Assembly (NCBI GenBank): GCA_039630355.1
Contig: JBCNVF010000092.1
Span: forward strand, 1 to 35,040
DNA from: Brevinematia bacterium
GTDB lineage: Bacteria > Spirochaetota > Brevinematia > DTOW01
Reading direction: 5' to 3'
Length of the DNA: 35,040 nucleotides
The notes under the pieces: model-generated
What the model saw: only the letters and a program-made list of their open reading frames with translations
What the model was told of the DNA's origin: nothing
The model's database searches: none
Part shown: positions 23,714-32,114 of the stretch, in pieces
Layout: each line of letters starts with the position of its first letter
How positions within the stretch are numbered: the first letter of the stretch is position 1
Program-made: the position numbers and the translations under genes

Positions 23714-24520
23714 TTAAAATAAATTTCCTAAGTATTCTATTCTCACCATTCTCTCAAAGTAAGGTAAAAAAGAATTGTTTAAGAGTAGCGAAACACCTAA
23801 GGCTCTTGTAGGTGAAAGCTTTATCTGTGCAAAAACAGATGAATTTGTCAACCGTTCTGCAGACAAAAATAAGTTATCTATCCCAAAAGATATGGTCAAC
23901 ATGTCGGAGACTTTCAAGTATGAGGATAGAAAGAGTGAGGTATTTTTAAAAGAAACATCTCCAACAGGTAATAAAGGAAACTTGACTCCAAAAACAATAT
24001 CAGAGTATGAGTTAAACAAAGATTTATACCTCACAGCCATTGGAATATGTATGCCATATAGGACCTTGCTATAGTAATCTGGAGAAAAGGCTTTTCCAGA
24101 TGTTCCACAAGAATAGTTATCAATAGCAACTGAAAGCGAAAAACCATTTAACTCATTCAGAATGTTAAGTTTTAATGTAACCAATGGTATTCCCAAAAAG
24201 ACCTCGGAGTTACCAATTACTCCCTGCATATCCTCGCTTATCCCTATAGTTAAGAAATCCCATAATCCTACGTACAGCTTTGTAGTTAAACTTCCTTGGG
24301 AATACACAAGGAAGTCTATCATAAACATTCCTCGTGATAATGTATAAGGAGTCTGATTAGGTCCCAGTAGAAATTCATAAGTGTACACTGGTGAAAAGGT
24401 TGTTACTGATTCCTCTATCACTATTTTCCTGCTTCCCACTACCTCATCTCCAAACGCTGGGCAAAGTATAAATGAAAAAATAATTAAAACTATTAACCTT
24501 AACCTAAAACTCTCATACAT
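23714..24520 (-). CDS. Predicted outer-membrane beta-barrel protein
   Basis: Not a family I can name. Residues 1-24 are a signal peptide (hydrophobic LIVLIIFSFIL, cleavage likely after AFG). The mature part of about 244 residues is made of alternating-pattern strands (KLYVGLWDFLTIGISED, LTISFGIDNLFLSAE, YLGNLF) and ends in a terminal phenylalanine, as outer-membrane barrels recognised by BamA do. Glycine and aromatic residues fall where strand ends would be. GGAGAG stands nine bases ahead of the ATG. It follows plsX by two bases, so it is the last gene of the plsX unit. A porin or assembly role is possible; nothing shows the substrate. Confidence 0.68.
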   Translation of the reverse strand: MYESFRLRLIVLIIFSFILCPAFGDEVVGSRKIVIEESVTTFSPVYTYEFLLGPNQTPYTLSRGMFMIDFLVYSQGSLTTKLYVGLWDFLTIGISEDMQGVIGNSEVFLGIPLVTLKLNILNELNGFSLSVAIDNYSCGTSGKAFSPDYYSKVLYGIHIPMAVRYKSLFNSYSDIVFGVKFPLLPVGDVSFKNTSLFLSSYLKVSDMLTISFGIDNLFLSAERLTNSSVFAQIKLSPTRALGVSLLLNNSFLPYFERMVRIEYLGNLF

Positions 24521-24522
24521 CT

Positions 24523-25536
24523 CTAAATCTCTCCGAACTCCTTTATAATTCTCTGAATTTTTTCTTGAAGGTTTAGTCTTGAAATTGAAGCAGAGTAAAG
24601 TATACCGCTTTTTATACTTTTCGCATTGGAAGCACCGTGTCCTACAAACACACTTCCATTCACACCTAGTAACGCAGCAGCACCATACTCACTAACATCC
24701 GTTCTCTTTCTGAATTTCCTCAGTGCTATCTTTATAAAAGCACCAAGTATAAAGCCATACCACTTTGACATAATCTCTTGTTTCATAAGTTTTGACAGAG
24801 CCTTACTAGCTCCCTCGGAAGATTTTAGCACAATGTTTCCTGTAAATCCATCGGTTACTATTACATCAACATCCCCTAGGAAGATATCATTTCCCTCAAC
24901 ATTACCGATAAAAGATTCTCCTAACTTTTCCTGCATAAGAACTCTTGCCTTTCTAACAACCTCCGTTCCCTTGTATTCCTCCTCCCCTATATTCAGTAAA
25001 CCTACCTTCGGCCGATAAGTTCTCAAAACATTCTCAACAAAGACTTTCCCCATAATACCAAATACTACGTAATCCTTGGCACTAAGTTCAACACTAGCAC
25101 CTACATCTAACAAAACTCTGAAACCATATATTGAAGGAATAACAGTAGCTAATGCAGGTTTTGAAACCCCCTCTATTCTACCAAGTTTCAACACCGAACT
25201 TACAACCACCGCCCCTGTATTTCCCGGTGAAAAAAACGCTGATACTTTACCTTTTTCCAATAAATCTAGAGCAACTAATATTGATGAATTCTTTTTCTTC
25301 CTACTTGCGCTAAATGGCTCATCTGTCATCTCTATGACTTCGGAAGCATTTACTATATCAAATTTTGACTTCTTCAGTATCCTCTTAGAATAATTACTAA
25401 GAGCTTCTTTTATCAAAGACTCCTTACCTACCATAACAACATGAACATCCTTATGAAGAGCTGACTTTATACACCCCTTGACTGCTTCCCTTATCCCTCT
25501 TTCAGCCCCCATAACATCAACAGCAACAGATACCAT
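24523..25536 (-). CDS. plsX: Phosphate acyltransferase PlsX
   Basis: PlsX makes acyl-phosphate from acyl-ACP, the first step of phospholipid synthesis by the PlsX/PlsY route. The 337-residue frame begins VSVAVDVMGAERG, the N-terminal DxMG signature; SARKKKNSSI (residues about 75-84), FFSPGNTGAVV and ADKIVTDGF-like VDVIVTDGFTGNIVLK are further family motifs, with VFVGHGASN near the end. I choose the ATG at 25536, which has AGAGGAT upstream, over an in-frame start at 25602. In many bacteria plsX stands with rpmF or fab genes; here it is followed by a beta-barrel gene. Confidence 0.93.
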   Translation of the reverse strand: MVSVAVDVMGAERGIREAVKGCIKSALHKDVHVVMVGKESLIKEALSNYSKRILKKSKFDIVNASEVIEMTDEPFSASRKKKNSSILVALDLLEKGKVSAFFSPGNTGAVVVSSVLKLGRIEGVSKPALATVIPSIYGFRVLLDVGASVELSAKDYVVFGIMGKVFVENVLRTYRPKVGLLNIGEEEYKGTEVVRKARVLMQEKLGESFIGNVEGNDIFLGDVDVIVTDGFTGNIVLKSSEGASKALSKLMKQEIMSKWYGFILGAFIKIALRKFRKRTDVSEYGAAALLGVNGSVFVGHGASNAKSIKSGILYSASISRLNLQEKIQRIIKEFGEI

Positions 25537-25609
25537 AATATCCTCTGGAAACATTTTAAAAATAGCCTGACCGTAATTACAAATCCGTTTATACGGAGCC
25601 AACGAGTTT

Positions 25610-25628
25610 CAATCTTCATTAGGTAAGT
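25610..25628 (+). repeat. Dispersed repeat CAATCTTCATTAGGTAAGT, copy 2
   Basis: Identical over 19 bases to 21632-21650 and preceded here by GAGTTT, so that GTTTCAAT is formed. It lies 74 bases upstream of the plsX start, in the 176-base gap after rnhB. On the minus strand it reads ACTTACCTAATGAAGATTG, oriented toward plsX, as copy 1 is toward the YfhO gene. Function unknown. Confidence 0.45.
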
Positions 25629-25712
25629 TGCTTTAAACTTTCCTGATAATTGCAATAATCCATCTTACTCCAAGCTAAATTAAGTTTTGCTATTCCTCAA
25701 ATTCCTCGCAGT

Positions 25713-26456
25713 TTAGCTAACTTTTTGAATATCCTCAAACAGTTCCCGTGAGTTTCCCAATTTCTTCAAAACGAAAGAAGTTCTGTGAATTTCGGAAAAT
25801 CCGTATTTCTTTATAGCGAAAGTGTGGTCCCTAGTGCAATATCCTTTATTCTTATCAAGTCTATATTCTGGATAGTTTACGGACACATGTCTCATATACC
25901 TATCCCTCAGAACCTTAGCTACAACGGAAGCAATAGAATTAGCATGAACATATCTATCTGCCTTCTTTATCGGCAAGTAATACGAAAAACCATCTTCAGA
26001 TACCTTACCATCAAATTTTTTCAATTTACTATAAATATCCAAGTATTTTCCCAACACCTCTTTCGGCAGAATTCTTGCTAAAAGAAAATCCTCAAACCTT
26101 TTACTCTTTATGTCAACATAATCTGTGATTATTAGCCTTGGTAAGAACTTCAAATTAATCAGGGATTTAAGTATTGCAATTCTGAGAGCTATCCCTATTC
26201 CAAAACTATCTATTTCTTTATTTGATACAAATCCTACTCCGATGTCATACACTCTTTTTGTTATTTCAGGCAATAACTTTTCTCTCTTTCCAGGAGAGAG
26301 TAGCTTAGAATCTTTGACACCTTCAATCACAATTGAAGGATCAACAATAACAGCACAAACAAGCATAGGTCCAGCAATACATCCCCTTCCTACTTCATCT
26401 ATACCTACTACATAATCAAATTGTTTCAACAATCTCGTCAGATCCTTAAACTTCAT
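25713..26456 (-). CDS. rnhB: Ribonuclease HII
   Basis: Cuts RNA in RNA/DNA hybrids and removes misincorporated ribonucleotides. The motif GIDEVGRGCIAGP at 18-30 supplies the catalytic D20 and E21; KDSKLLSPGKREKL, ANSIASVVAKVLRDRYM and NKGYCTRDH with IHRTSF near the C-terminus complete the family pattern. At 247 residues it is slightly longer than E. coli RnhB because of an insert of about 30 residues near 125-160 (ILPKEVLGKYLDIYSKLKK). It follows coaE by 10 bases and belongs to the frr-uppS-coaE-rnhB run. Confidence 0.92.
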   Translation of the reverse strand: MKFKDLTRLLKQFDYVVGIDEVGRGCIAGPMLVCAVIVDPSIVIEGVKDSKLLSPGKREKLLPEITKRVYDIGVGFVSNKEIDSFGIGIALRIAILKSLINLKFLPRLIITDYVDIKSKRFEDFLLARILPKEVLGKYLDIYSKLKKFDGKVSEDGFSYYLPIKKADRYVHANSIASVVAKVLRDRYMRHVSVNYPEYRLDKNKGYCTRDHTFAIKKYGFSEIHRTSFVLKKLGNSRELFEDIQKVS

Positions 26457-26466
26457 AGCAACCGGT

Positions 26467-27072
26467 TCATATTTTTACTATGGAGAATATTTTCTCTTCA
26501 ACTTCTCTCTCAAGATCACCAATGGTGGAGTTGTTATAGATTACGATATCAACCATATCCTCAACATCAGAAAGTTTTTTCTGAAAACTTATTCGCTTTA
26601 AAACTTCATTCTCTTCAAAACCTCTAAGTCTTGCCCTTTCCACTATTTTGTTCTCATCTGACTCAACATAAACTATAAGGTTACAAAATTCGTTAAGTCC
26701 TATCTCAAAAAGTAGTGCAGCATTGATGCAATAAAAACCATCCTTCTCAATCTCCAATCTTACAAGTTCCTTTATAGTACCGTGTGTAAGTTTATTCAGA
26801 AGCTGTAGCTTCATAGGGTCAGAAAAAACAATACTTGCTAACTTCTTTCTGTCAATTCTCCCGCTATCATCCAATATATCCTTGCTTATCATTCTAAGTA
26901 TTTCGTCTTTCCTTATTTCTAATACCCTATGACCAACTCTATCAACATCAATAACCCTAAATCCCCTTCCTTCAAGAATCCTACAGACAGTATTTTTCCC
27001 TGAAAGCATTCTACCAGTTACACCTACAATAAACCTTTTCGGGATCCGCGGCTTTAGAGGTCTTCTGCCCAT
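26467..27072 (-). CDS. coaE: Dephospho-CoA kinase
   Basis: Adds the 3'-phosphate in the last step of coenzyme A synthesis. The P-loop GVTGRMLSGKNT lies at 17-28, about ten residues further in than usual because of a basic N-terminal tail. The DVDRVGHRVLE segment (37-47) is the substrate-binding DxD-like motif, and INAALLFEIGLNEF is the conserved lid region. One oddity: the P-loop reads GKNT where GKST is the rule; Asn replaces the first Ser/Thr and the next Thr may take its place. AGAGGTAG ahead of the ATG supports the start. It is tightly packed between uppS (6 bases) and rnhB (10 bases). Confidence 0.9.
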   Translation of the reverse strand: MGRRPLKPRIPKRFIVGVTGRMLSGKNTVCRILEGRGFRVIDVDRVGHRVLEIRKDEILRMISKDILDDSGRIDRKKLASIVFSDPMKLQLLNKLTHGTIKELVRLEIEKDGFYCINAALLFEIGLNEFCNLIVYVESDENKIVERARLRGFEENEVLKRISFQKKLSDVEDMVDIVIYNNSTIGDLEREVEEKIFSIVKI

Positions 27073-27078
27073 AAAGCT

Positions 27079-27822
27079 CTACCTCTTAGTAATTCTACCA
27101 AACCTTCTCTCTCTAGATTGATAATCTTTTATAGCCTCAACTAGATCTTCGGGTCTGAAATCAGGCCAAAGTGTCTTGGTAAAATAAAACTCAGAATAGG
27201 CAGATCTCCAAAGCATGAAATTGCTTATCCTTTGTTCGGCGCTAGTTCGTATAATAAGGTCAACATCCGGAACTTCTGGATGATAGATATACCTTGATAC
27301 CACCGTCTCATCAATACTTTCCTTAGTTATCTCCCCCTTTTCAAAAGCTTCTAAAATCCCCTTAATTGCCGTCACTATCTCCCACCTACCACTATAATTA
27401 AAAGCACTGCACAGAGTGTAAAGGCTCCCTTCCTTAGTTTCATTCTCAAGCACCTCTATCATTTCCGCAAGTTCTTCCGGAATACCCTCCTTCTCACCCA
27501 AATGCAAAAATCTAACACTCTTTTCCTTAAACTCCTTTATTTTCTCTTTGACAACCTTAAGTGCCATAGACATAAGAAAATCCACTTCTTCTCTGCTTCT
27601 CTGCCAATTTTCCCTAGAAAAAGCATATACAGTTATGTATGGAATTCTCAGATACCTGTTAAATTCCAATATCCTCTCCAATGCCTTCAATCCTTCCTTA
27701 TGTCCTTCCACTCTAGGCAGTCCCCTAGCTTCGGCCCACCTGCCATTACCATCCATTATTATTCCAACATGAGTTGGTAAATTATTTCTATCAATCTTAC
27801 TAACAAGATGTTCAAAATCCAT
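27079..27822 (-). CDS. uppS: Undecaprenyl diphosphate synthase
   Basis: Condenses isopentenyl diphosphate units on farnesyl diphosphate to make the C55 lipid carrier for peptidoglycan and LPS. Motifs: HVGIIMDGNGRWA at 18-30 with catalytic D24, GHKEGLKALERI, YAFSRENWQR and DLIIRTSAEQRISNFMLW, then YSEFYFTKTLWPDF. The usual RTSGE appears as RTSAE, a mild change at a normally glycine position. Length (247 residues) is standard. It begins 4 bases after the frr stop; frr-uppS is a common pairing, though the usual next genes cdsA and dxr are replaced by coaE and rnhB. Confidence 0.95.
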   Translation of the reverse strand: MDFEHLVSKIDRNNLPTHVGIIMDGNGRWAEARGLPRVEGHKEGLKALERILEFNRYLRIPYITVYAFSRENWQRSREEVDFLMSMALKVVKEKIKEFKEKSVRFLHLGEKEGIPEELAEMIEVLENETKEGSLYTLCSAFNYSGRWEIVTAIKGILEAFEKGEITKESIDETVVSRYIYHPEVPDVDLIIRTSAEQRISNFMLWRSAYSEFYFTKTLWPDFRPEDLVEAIKDYQSRERRFGRITKR

Positions 27823-27826
27823 TTCC

Positions 27827-28411
27827 CTAAACTTCCATAATCTCCTTTTCCTTAACTTTTGTTAAGGAATCAACTTTCTCTATATATTCATGAGTAAGTT
27901 TATCTATCTCCTGCTCAAATCTTCTCTCTAGATCCTCACTAATGTGCGCAGATTCTTTCGCTTCCCTAACAATTTTTAAATACTTATGCCTAACATTTCT
28001 GATAGCAACCTTTATTTCTTCCGCTTTTGTGTGCAGAAATTTAATCATTTCTTTCTTCCTTTCCTCCGTCAATGGTGGAAAACTCACCCTTATATTAACC
28101 CCATCAACAGTAATACCAAGCCCAAGATTGGAAACTAATAAAGCCTTCTCAATATTCTTTATCACACTTTTGTCCCAAGGAGATATAACCACGGTAGAAG
28201 GATCACTAACAGAAAGAGTGGCTATCTGCTTTAAAGGAGTTAAGCTATTATAGTAGTCTACCTTCACATCTTCAAGAATAAGAGTATTCGCTCTTCCCGT
28301 TCTTATTTTTTTTAATTCACCCTTATACACACTAATACTTTCTTCAAAATGGTTTTTTAATTCTTCTTTCACTTGGTTGAAATTAAATTCTTTTTTCTCT
28401 TTTTCCTTCAT
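27827..28411 (-). CDS. frr: Ribosome recycling factor
   Basis: Splits the post-termination ribosome together with EF-G. The 194-residue helical protein has the family segments KGELKKIRTGRANTLIL (about 30-46), TPLKQIATLSVSDPSTVVISPWDK and IRVSFPPLTEERKKEM, and ends in the long helix of domain I. A 10-residue Lys/Glu tail extends the N-terminus. AAGGGGG precedes the ATG, and a TTGAAG-18-TAAAAT promoter lies 21-50 bases upstream. It is first in the tight run frr-uppS-coaE-rnhB. The usual upstream genes (pyrH, tsf, rpsB) are not here; a divergent rimM takes their place. Confidence 0.95.
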   Translation of the reverse strand: MKEKEKKEFNFNQVKEELKNHFEESISVYKGELKKIRTGRANTLILEDVKVDYYNSLTPLKQIATLSVSDPSTVVISPWDKSVIKNIEKALLVSNLGLGITVDGVNIRVSFPPLTEERKKEMIKFLHTKAEEIKVAIRNVRHKYLKIVREAKESAHISEDLERRFEQEIDKLTHEYIEKVDSLTKVKEKEIMEV

Positions 28412-28431
28412 AGCAACCCCCTTGCAGTAGT

Positions 28432-28461
28432 ATTTTAATCAAAAACCACCCTCCGCTTCAA
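28432..28461 (-). promoter_or_regulatory. Promoter of the frr-uppS-coaE-rnhB unit
   Basis: Minus-strand TTGAAG (28461-28456), 18 bases, TAAAAT (28437-28432). The predicted start near 28425 is about 14 bases before the frr ATG, and the leader contains AAGGGGG. Confidence 0.5.
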
Positions 28462-28516
28462 ACATCCTTTGTAGCTAAGTTGCACTTCTAACTCAATTTA
28501 CATTGAAAATTGTAAA

Positions 28517-29023
28517 ATGGAAGATAGATACGTTGAGGTAGGCAGAATTATAGGTAGATTTAAGCTTGAAAACAAGATAAAAGTTGAATCACTACTTGAT
28601 ACAGTTGAAGAATTATTGAAACTTAACGAATACTACATCAAAACCTTAACAGGTTTTAAGAAAATAGACCTATATGTTGAATCTATTGGACCTAATCATC
28701 TGATCTATAAAGTTGAAAATTTTAACCCAAAACTTATTGATCATCTTAAAGGCAAACTACTTTTTACCCACTACAAAAACTTACCAAAGCTCAAGGAAAA
28801 CCAATTCTACATAGCCGATCTTGAAGATTGCAGAATATACGACAGCACAGAAAAGGAGATAGCTCCCCTAAAAAGAATTCTCACAGATGGCAAAAATTAC
28901 TTCCTAGAATTTCTAGATTATATTATACCATTTACAAAAAGATATGTGAAATCTGTTGATATTCAAAACAAAAAAATAGTCCTTACGGAAATCTTTTTCC
29001 AAGAAAAAGACTACCTGAAATAA
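28517..29023 (+). CDS. rimM: Divergent 16S rRNA processing protein RimM
   Basis: RimM helps mature the 30S head region by binding ribosomal protein S19. This 168-residue protein is weakly conserved but keeps the layout: VEVGRIIGRFKLENKIKVE at the N-terminus (the usual VGxIxxxxGxxGxxxV), the domain boundary NQFYIADLEDCRIYD at about 95-109, and YIIPFTKRYVKSVDIQNKKIVL near the C-terminus, matching the iPfv...v..vD pattern. It stands alone, divergent from frr, whereas rimM is commonly found with rpsP and trmD. No Shine-Dalgarno sequence precedes the ATG. The call rests on pattern recognition of the barrel motifs; profile searches would settle it. Confidence 0.75.
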   Translation: MEDRYVEVGRIIGRFKLENKIKVESLLDTVEELLKLNEYYIKTLTGFKKIDLYVESIGPNHLIYKVENFNPKLIDHLKGKLLFTHYKNLPKLKENQFYIADLEDCRIYDSTEKEIAPLKRILTDGKNYFLEFLDYIIPFTKRYVKSVDIQNKKIVLTEIFFQEKDYLK

Positions 29024-29376
29024 TTCCTCCTGAAAAACTCCTATCCCTTCTCACAGTTTCTATAAGGAATGTATGAGCATTTTAACAAAAACTGGAGACC
29101 TTATCTAGACAATGGTTGTTATCAACGGTAGAAACTTTAATAAATTGCTAAACGATGATCTGCCAAACAATAATCTTGTTGAAAACATCTTCATAGTTAG
29201 TCCTATACTGCCTCCTGATTCTGTTAGGAACCTTAGGATGAGATAAAGTTGGAATCTGCGTTAAGATATTGATCAAAATGAGCTTTAGAGTTTATTGAAT
29301 TGCATTTTTGAAAAAGTTGAAAAAGTAAAATATTTCCAAATAAAATCTTTTATCAAAAATGCAACAGGAGGAGAGA
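29024..29376. other. Intergenic region with one doubtful small frame
   Basis: A 353-base gap between rimM and the cysteine synthase gene. The only notable frame is 29112-29246. AGGAGG at 29366-29371 is the ribosome site of the next gene, five bases before its ATG. TTAGGA occurs twice close together (29224-29239). I found no hairpin terminator and no strong promoter. Confidence 0.4.
29112..29246 (+). CDS. Possible 44-residue small protein
   Basis: ATG at 29112 to TAA at 29246. The product contains FIVSPILPPDSVRNLRMR at its C-terminus, which looks protein-like in composition, and its codon use resembles that of neighbours. Against it: the nearest GGAG is 14 bases from the ATG and I recognise no family. 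It could be a remnant or chance. Confidence 0.2.
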   Translation: MVVINGRNFNKLLNDDLPNNNLVENIFIVSPILPPDSVRNLRMR

Positions 29377-30282
29377 ATGACTGTTGCCAACTCCATAAAA
29401 GATCTTATAGGTAAGACACCTATTCTTAGGATGGATAAGATATCGCAGGGTGGAAAAATATTTGCCAAGCTTGAGTGGTATAACATAGGAGGTTCTGTGA
29501 AAGATAGACTTGCATTGTACCTAATTGAGTATGCTGAAGTTTCAGGAAAGCTTGATAGGAACAAGACAATAATAGAAGCAACCTCAGGGAACACTGGGAT
29601 AGGACTTGCGATGATTGCAGCTTTTAAAGGTTATAAGATAGACATAGTTATGCCCGAATCTGTAAGTATTGAGAGGAGGAAAATAATAAAAGCTTATGGT
29701 GCAAATTTAATTCTATCTCCTGGTGATAAAGGAACAGGTGGTGCGGTAGAGCTAAAGAGGGAACTTCTAGAGAAATACCCTGATAAATATGTAGATCTGG
29801 ATCAATTTAAAGATCCTGCAAACATTTTAGCCCACTATCAGACAACAGGTAAGGAAATAATTGAGCAGATGGATGGTAAAGTAGATATGGTGGTAGTGGG
29901 GATAGGCACTGCAGGTACAGGAGTAGGTGTTTCTATGAGGCTTAAGGAGTTTAACCAAGGCATAAAGATTATTGGTGTTATGCCTAAGTTGGGGGTGAAA
30001 ATCCAAGGTATGAGAAATCCAAACGAACCAAATCCTACCCAACTTTTCAGACCTGAGTGTTTTGATGAGATAGTAGAGATAGAAAACGAAGAAGTTCCGA
30101 AAACCTATGAAGTTGCTAGAGAAGTTGCTAAAAAGGAAGGGTTACTTGTTGGAATGAGTGCAGCATCATTGCTTTATGTTGCAATCAAAAAATCCAAAGA
30201 ACTTCCTTCGGATAAAAACATAGTTGTGATTCTACCAGATAGTGGTATGAAATACTTAAGCACGCAACTATTTGAAGATTAA
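29377..30282 (+). CDS. cysK: Cysteine synthase (PLP-dependent)
   Basis: Makes cysteine from O-acetylserine (or a related substrate) and sulfide. In the 301-residue frame, IGKTPILRM (11-19) and NIGGSVKDR (36-44) carry the PLP lysine K42; ATSGNTGIGLAM (68-79) is the substrate loop, GTAGTGVGV the PLP-phosphate site and LPDSGMKYLST the C-terminal motif. AGGAGG five bases before the ATG at 29377 fixes the start; the ATG at 29359 overlaps it. CysK, CysM and cystathionine beta-synthase-type variants are hard to tell apart, so the symbol is approximate. The gene overlaps the converging oxidoreductase beta gene by 4 bases. Confidence 0.88.
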   Translation: MTVANSIKDLIGKTPILRMDKISQGGKIFAKLEWYNIGGSVKDRLALYLIEYAEVSGKLDRNKTIIEATSGNTGIGLAMIAAFKGYKIDIVMPESVSIERRKIIKAYGANLILSPGDKGTGGAVELKRELLEKYPDKYVDLDQFKDPANILAHYQTTGKEIIEQMDGKVDMVVVGIGTAGTGVGVSMRLKEFNQGIKIIGVMPKLGVKIQGMRNPNEPNPTQLFRPECFDEIVEIENEEVPKTYEVAREVAKKEGLLVGMSAASLLYVAIKKSKELPSDKNIVVILPDSGMKYLSTQLFED

Positions 30283-30635
30283 CCTAATTTTCCGTATTTA
30301 TCTTTAAACACTCCTAACGGAAAGTATTTTATCATTTCCTTCTCAATCCACTTATTTGCTTCAACTGGAGAAAGATACCACTCATTAGGACAAGGACTAA
30401 GAACTTCAACAAAAGTATAACCTTTTCCCTCTATTTGCAACCTGAAGGCCTTTTTTACCGCTTGTTTTGTTGCATTGATTGTCTTAGCTGAGGTGATGGC
30501 AGTTCTTTCAACATATACGGGTGCTTCGAGCATAGCTATCATTTCTGCTATTCTCATAGGGTAACCTTCAGTATCCGGATTTCTTCCATATGGTGAAGTT
30601 TTCGTAACCTGTCCTGGGATTGTAGTAGGTGCCAT
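30279..30635 (-). CDS. 2-oxoacid:ferredoxin oxidoreductase beta subunit, C-terminal part (after in-frame TGA)
   Basis: This frame continues the gene at 30639-31031 without a shift. The reading runs GMTG, TGA (30641-30639), CAA, ATG and then APTTIPGQVTKTSPYGRN. The family sequence here is GMTGGQMAPTT, so TGA stands exactly where a glycine codon (GGA, one base different) is expected. The rest (TSPYGRNPDTEGYPMR, ERTAITSAKTIN, LSPCPNEWYLSP) is fully conserved and shows no other damage. Possible reasons are a recent nonsense mutation, a sequencing error, or readthrough/recoding; an ATG two codons after the TGA would also allow re-initiation, but no ribosome site precedes it. A split enzyme from two chains is conceivable but unproven. 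Confidence 0.75.
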   Translation of the reverse strand: MAPTTIPGQVTKTSPYGRNPDTEGYPMRIAEMIAMLEAPVYVERTAITSAKTINATKQAVKKAFRLQIEGKGYTFVEVLSPCPNEWYLSPVEANKWIEKEMIKYFPLGVFKDKYGKLG

Positions 30636-30638
30636 TTG

Positions 30639-31031
30639 TCAACCTGTCATCCCATAGGTAGCATTATTGACGAATATAATGGTAATATTTTCTCCTCTAT
30701 TGGCAGCATGTAATGTTTCTGCAAGACCAATAGCTGCAAGGTCACCATCTCCTTGATATCCAAACACTATTAGCTCTGGTCTTGCTCTCTTTATCCCCGT
30801 TGCAACTGCAGCAACTCTGCCGTGTGCAGCTTCACACATATCAATATCCCAATAGTCATAAGCACTTACTGCACACCCAACAGGTGCTATCCCAATCACC
30901 CTTTCTCTTATATCAAGCTCATCTATAACCTCAGCAATGACTCTGTGTAATATTCCATGTCCACAGCCTGGGCAATAGTGAGGCTTGTTATCGGTCATGG
31001 ATTTAGGTTTATCAAAAATCAATTTCGTCAT
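30639..31031 (-). CDS. 2-oxoacid:ferredoxin oxidoreductase beta subunit, N-terminal part (TPP domain)
   Basis: The thiamine-diphosphate-binding beta subunit of a KorB/VorC-type oxidoreductase that decarboxylates 2-oxoacids to acyl-CoA and reduces ferredoxin. CPGCGHG at 20-26 and C53 carry iron-sulfur ligands of the family; GDGD at 94-97 and NN at 122-123 form the TPP/Mg motif. The reading stops at a TGA after GMTG (residue 130) and resumes in frame in the adjacent piece; together they make a normal 250-codon gene. The start is the ATG at 31031, with GGAGGG just upstream; the TTG at 31043 is unlikely. The alpha gene ends 17 bases upstream. Substrate specificity cannot be read from sequence. 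Confidence 0.82.
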   Translation of the reverse strand: MTKLIFDKPKSMTDNKPHYCPGCGHGILHRVIAEVIDELDIRERVIGIAPVGCAVSAYDYWDIDMCEAAHGRVAAVATGIKRARPELIVFGYQGDGDLAAIGLAETLHAANRGENITIIFVNNATYGMTG

Positions 31032-31048
31032 TTTACCCTCCAAAAAAT

Positions 31049-32107
31049 CTACGCTTTAAGTAACTCAAGAGTATGTTCCATAATTTTCTTTTCCTCGGGC
31101 AAAGTTCCACCCATTCTACCGTAGAAATTAACAGGTTTGTAATCCTTCACAGAAAGTCTCACATCCTCTACCATCTGTCCAGCACTCATTTCAACAACTA
31201 AGAACCCCCTAAGGTGCCTTTGCAAAGCAAGCTCCATAAGTCTGTATTCTGGAAAGGGATACACACTTTGTAGCCTAAAAGTTCCAACCTTATATCCTTC
31301 AGCTCTCATCTTCTTCGTAACTGATTTACATATTCTAGCAGGTATACCATAGGCAACAAGTATAACCTCAGCATCTTCTACCATAAACTCTTCATACATT
31401 ACAAATTCAGCTTTTATTCTTGCATATTTTTGCTGAAGTTTCATATTATTAATTTCAACACCGGTATCATCAAGCCAAAGGGTTCTTACAACATTTCTAG
31501 GTCTTCCTTTAGCACCTGTCAAAGCCCAAGGTTTTTCGTAGACCTTGGGAGTGTAGTTCTGTGGAAACTCTGCGGGTTCAACCATCTGTCCGACTATACC
31601 ATCAACAAGGATGAGCACAGGAATGAGGTATTTATCAGCTAGTTCAAATGCTAAAATAGTCAGATCTATCATCTCTTGCACATATGCAGGAGTCAAAACT
31701 ATGAGTCTGTAGTCTCCATGTCCTCCTCCCTTCACAGCCTGAAAATAATCCCCTTGAGCACCAGCTATGTTTCCTAACCCAGGACCTCCTCTCATAACAT
31801 TGGCAATAACACAAGGAAGATGCCCTGCAGCAAGGTAGGAGACCCCTTCTTGCATAAGACTGAAGCCGGGAGATGAAGTTGTTGTCATAGCTTTGACACC
31901 AGCAGCAGCAGCACCAAAGACCATATTGATCGCTGCAGTCTCACTCTCAGCTTGCAAAAAAACCCCCCCAACCTCTTTCATTCTTCTAGCCATGTAAGCA
32001 CTTATTTCGTTCTGAGGAGTTATAGGATAACCAAAGTAGTACCTACACCCAGCTAAAATCGCTGCCTCTGCCAAAACTTCATTCCCTTTAAGAAGCTGTT
32101 TCATCAT
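31049..32107 (-). CDS. vorB: 2-oxoacid:ferredoxin oxidoreductase alpha subunit (VorB/KorA-like)
   Basis: The pyrimidine-binding alpha subunit. Of about 352 residues, [22 protein letters not shown] near the N-terminus, [34 protein letters not shown] and [10 protein letters not shown] are typical of the family labelled VorB; the C-terminal domain has the transketolase-like fold. Length shows that the gamma domain is not fused here. GAGGGGG precedes two ATGs (32107 and 32104), and a longer frame to 32137 would overlap the ferredoxin gene. The codons for GGVFLQ include a run of seven G followed by seven T (31956-31969), a possible slippage site. The substrate (2-oxoisovalerate, 2-oxoglutarate or pyruvate) is not determined. 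Confidence 0.87.
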   Translation of the reverse strand: MMKQLLKGNEVLAEAAILAGCRYYFGYPITPQNEISAYMARRMKEVGGVFLQAESETAAINMVFGAAAAGVKAMTTTSSPGFSLMQEGVSYLAAGHLPCVIANVMRGGPGLGNIAGAQGDYFQAVKGGGHGDYRLIVLTPAYVQEMIDLTILAFELADKYLIPVLILVDGIVGQMVEPAEFPQNYTPKVYEKPWALTGAKGRPRNVVRTLWLDDTGVEINNMKLQQKYARIKAEFVMYEEFMVEDAEVILVAYGIPARICKSVTKKMRAEGYKVGTFRLQSVYPFPEYRLMELALQRHLRGFLVVEMSAGQMVEDVRLSVKDYKPVNFYGRMGGTLPEEKKIMEHTLELLKA

Positions 32108-32114
32108 TTCCCCC

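Noticed and set aside
21600-25640. CRISPR array
   Set aside because: The 19-base repeats resemble the end of some CRISPR repeats, but only two copies exist, 4 kb apart, with no spacers of constant size and no cas genes.
30279-31031. UGA read as glycine by a changed genetic code (as in Gracilibacteria-like groups)
   Set aside because: The codon does stand at a glycine position, but TGA is the natural end of other conserved genes here (for example the sigma factor at 10378), and no other gene has an internal TGA.
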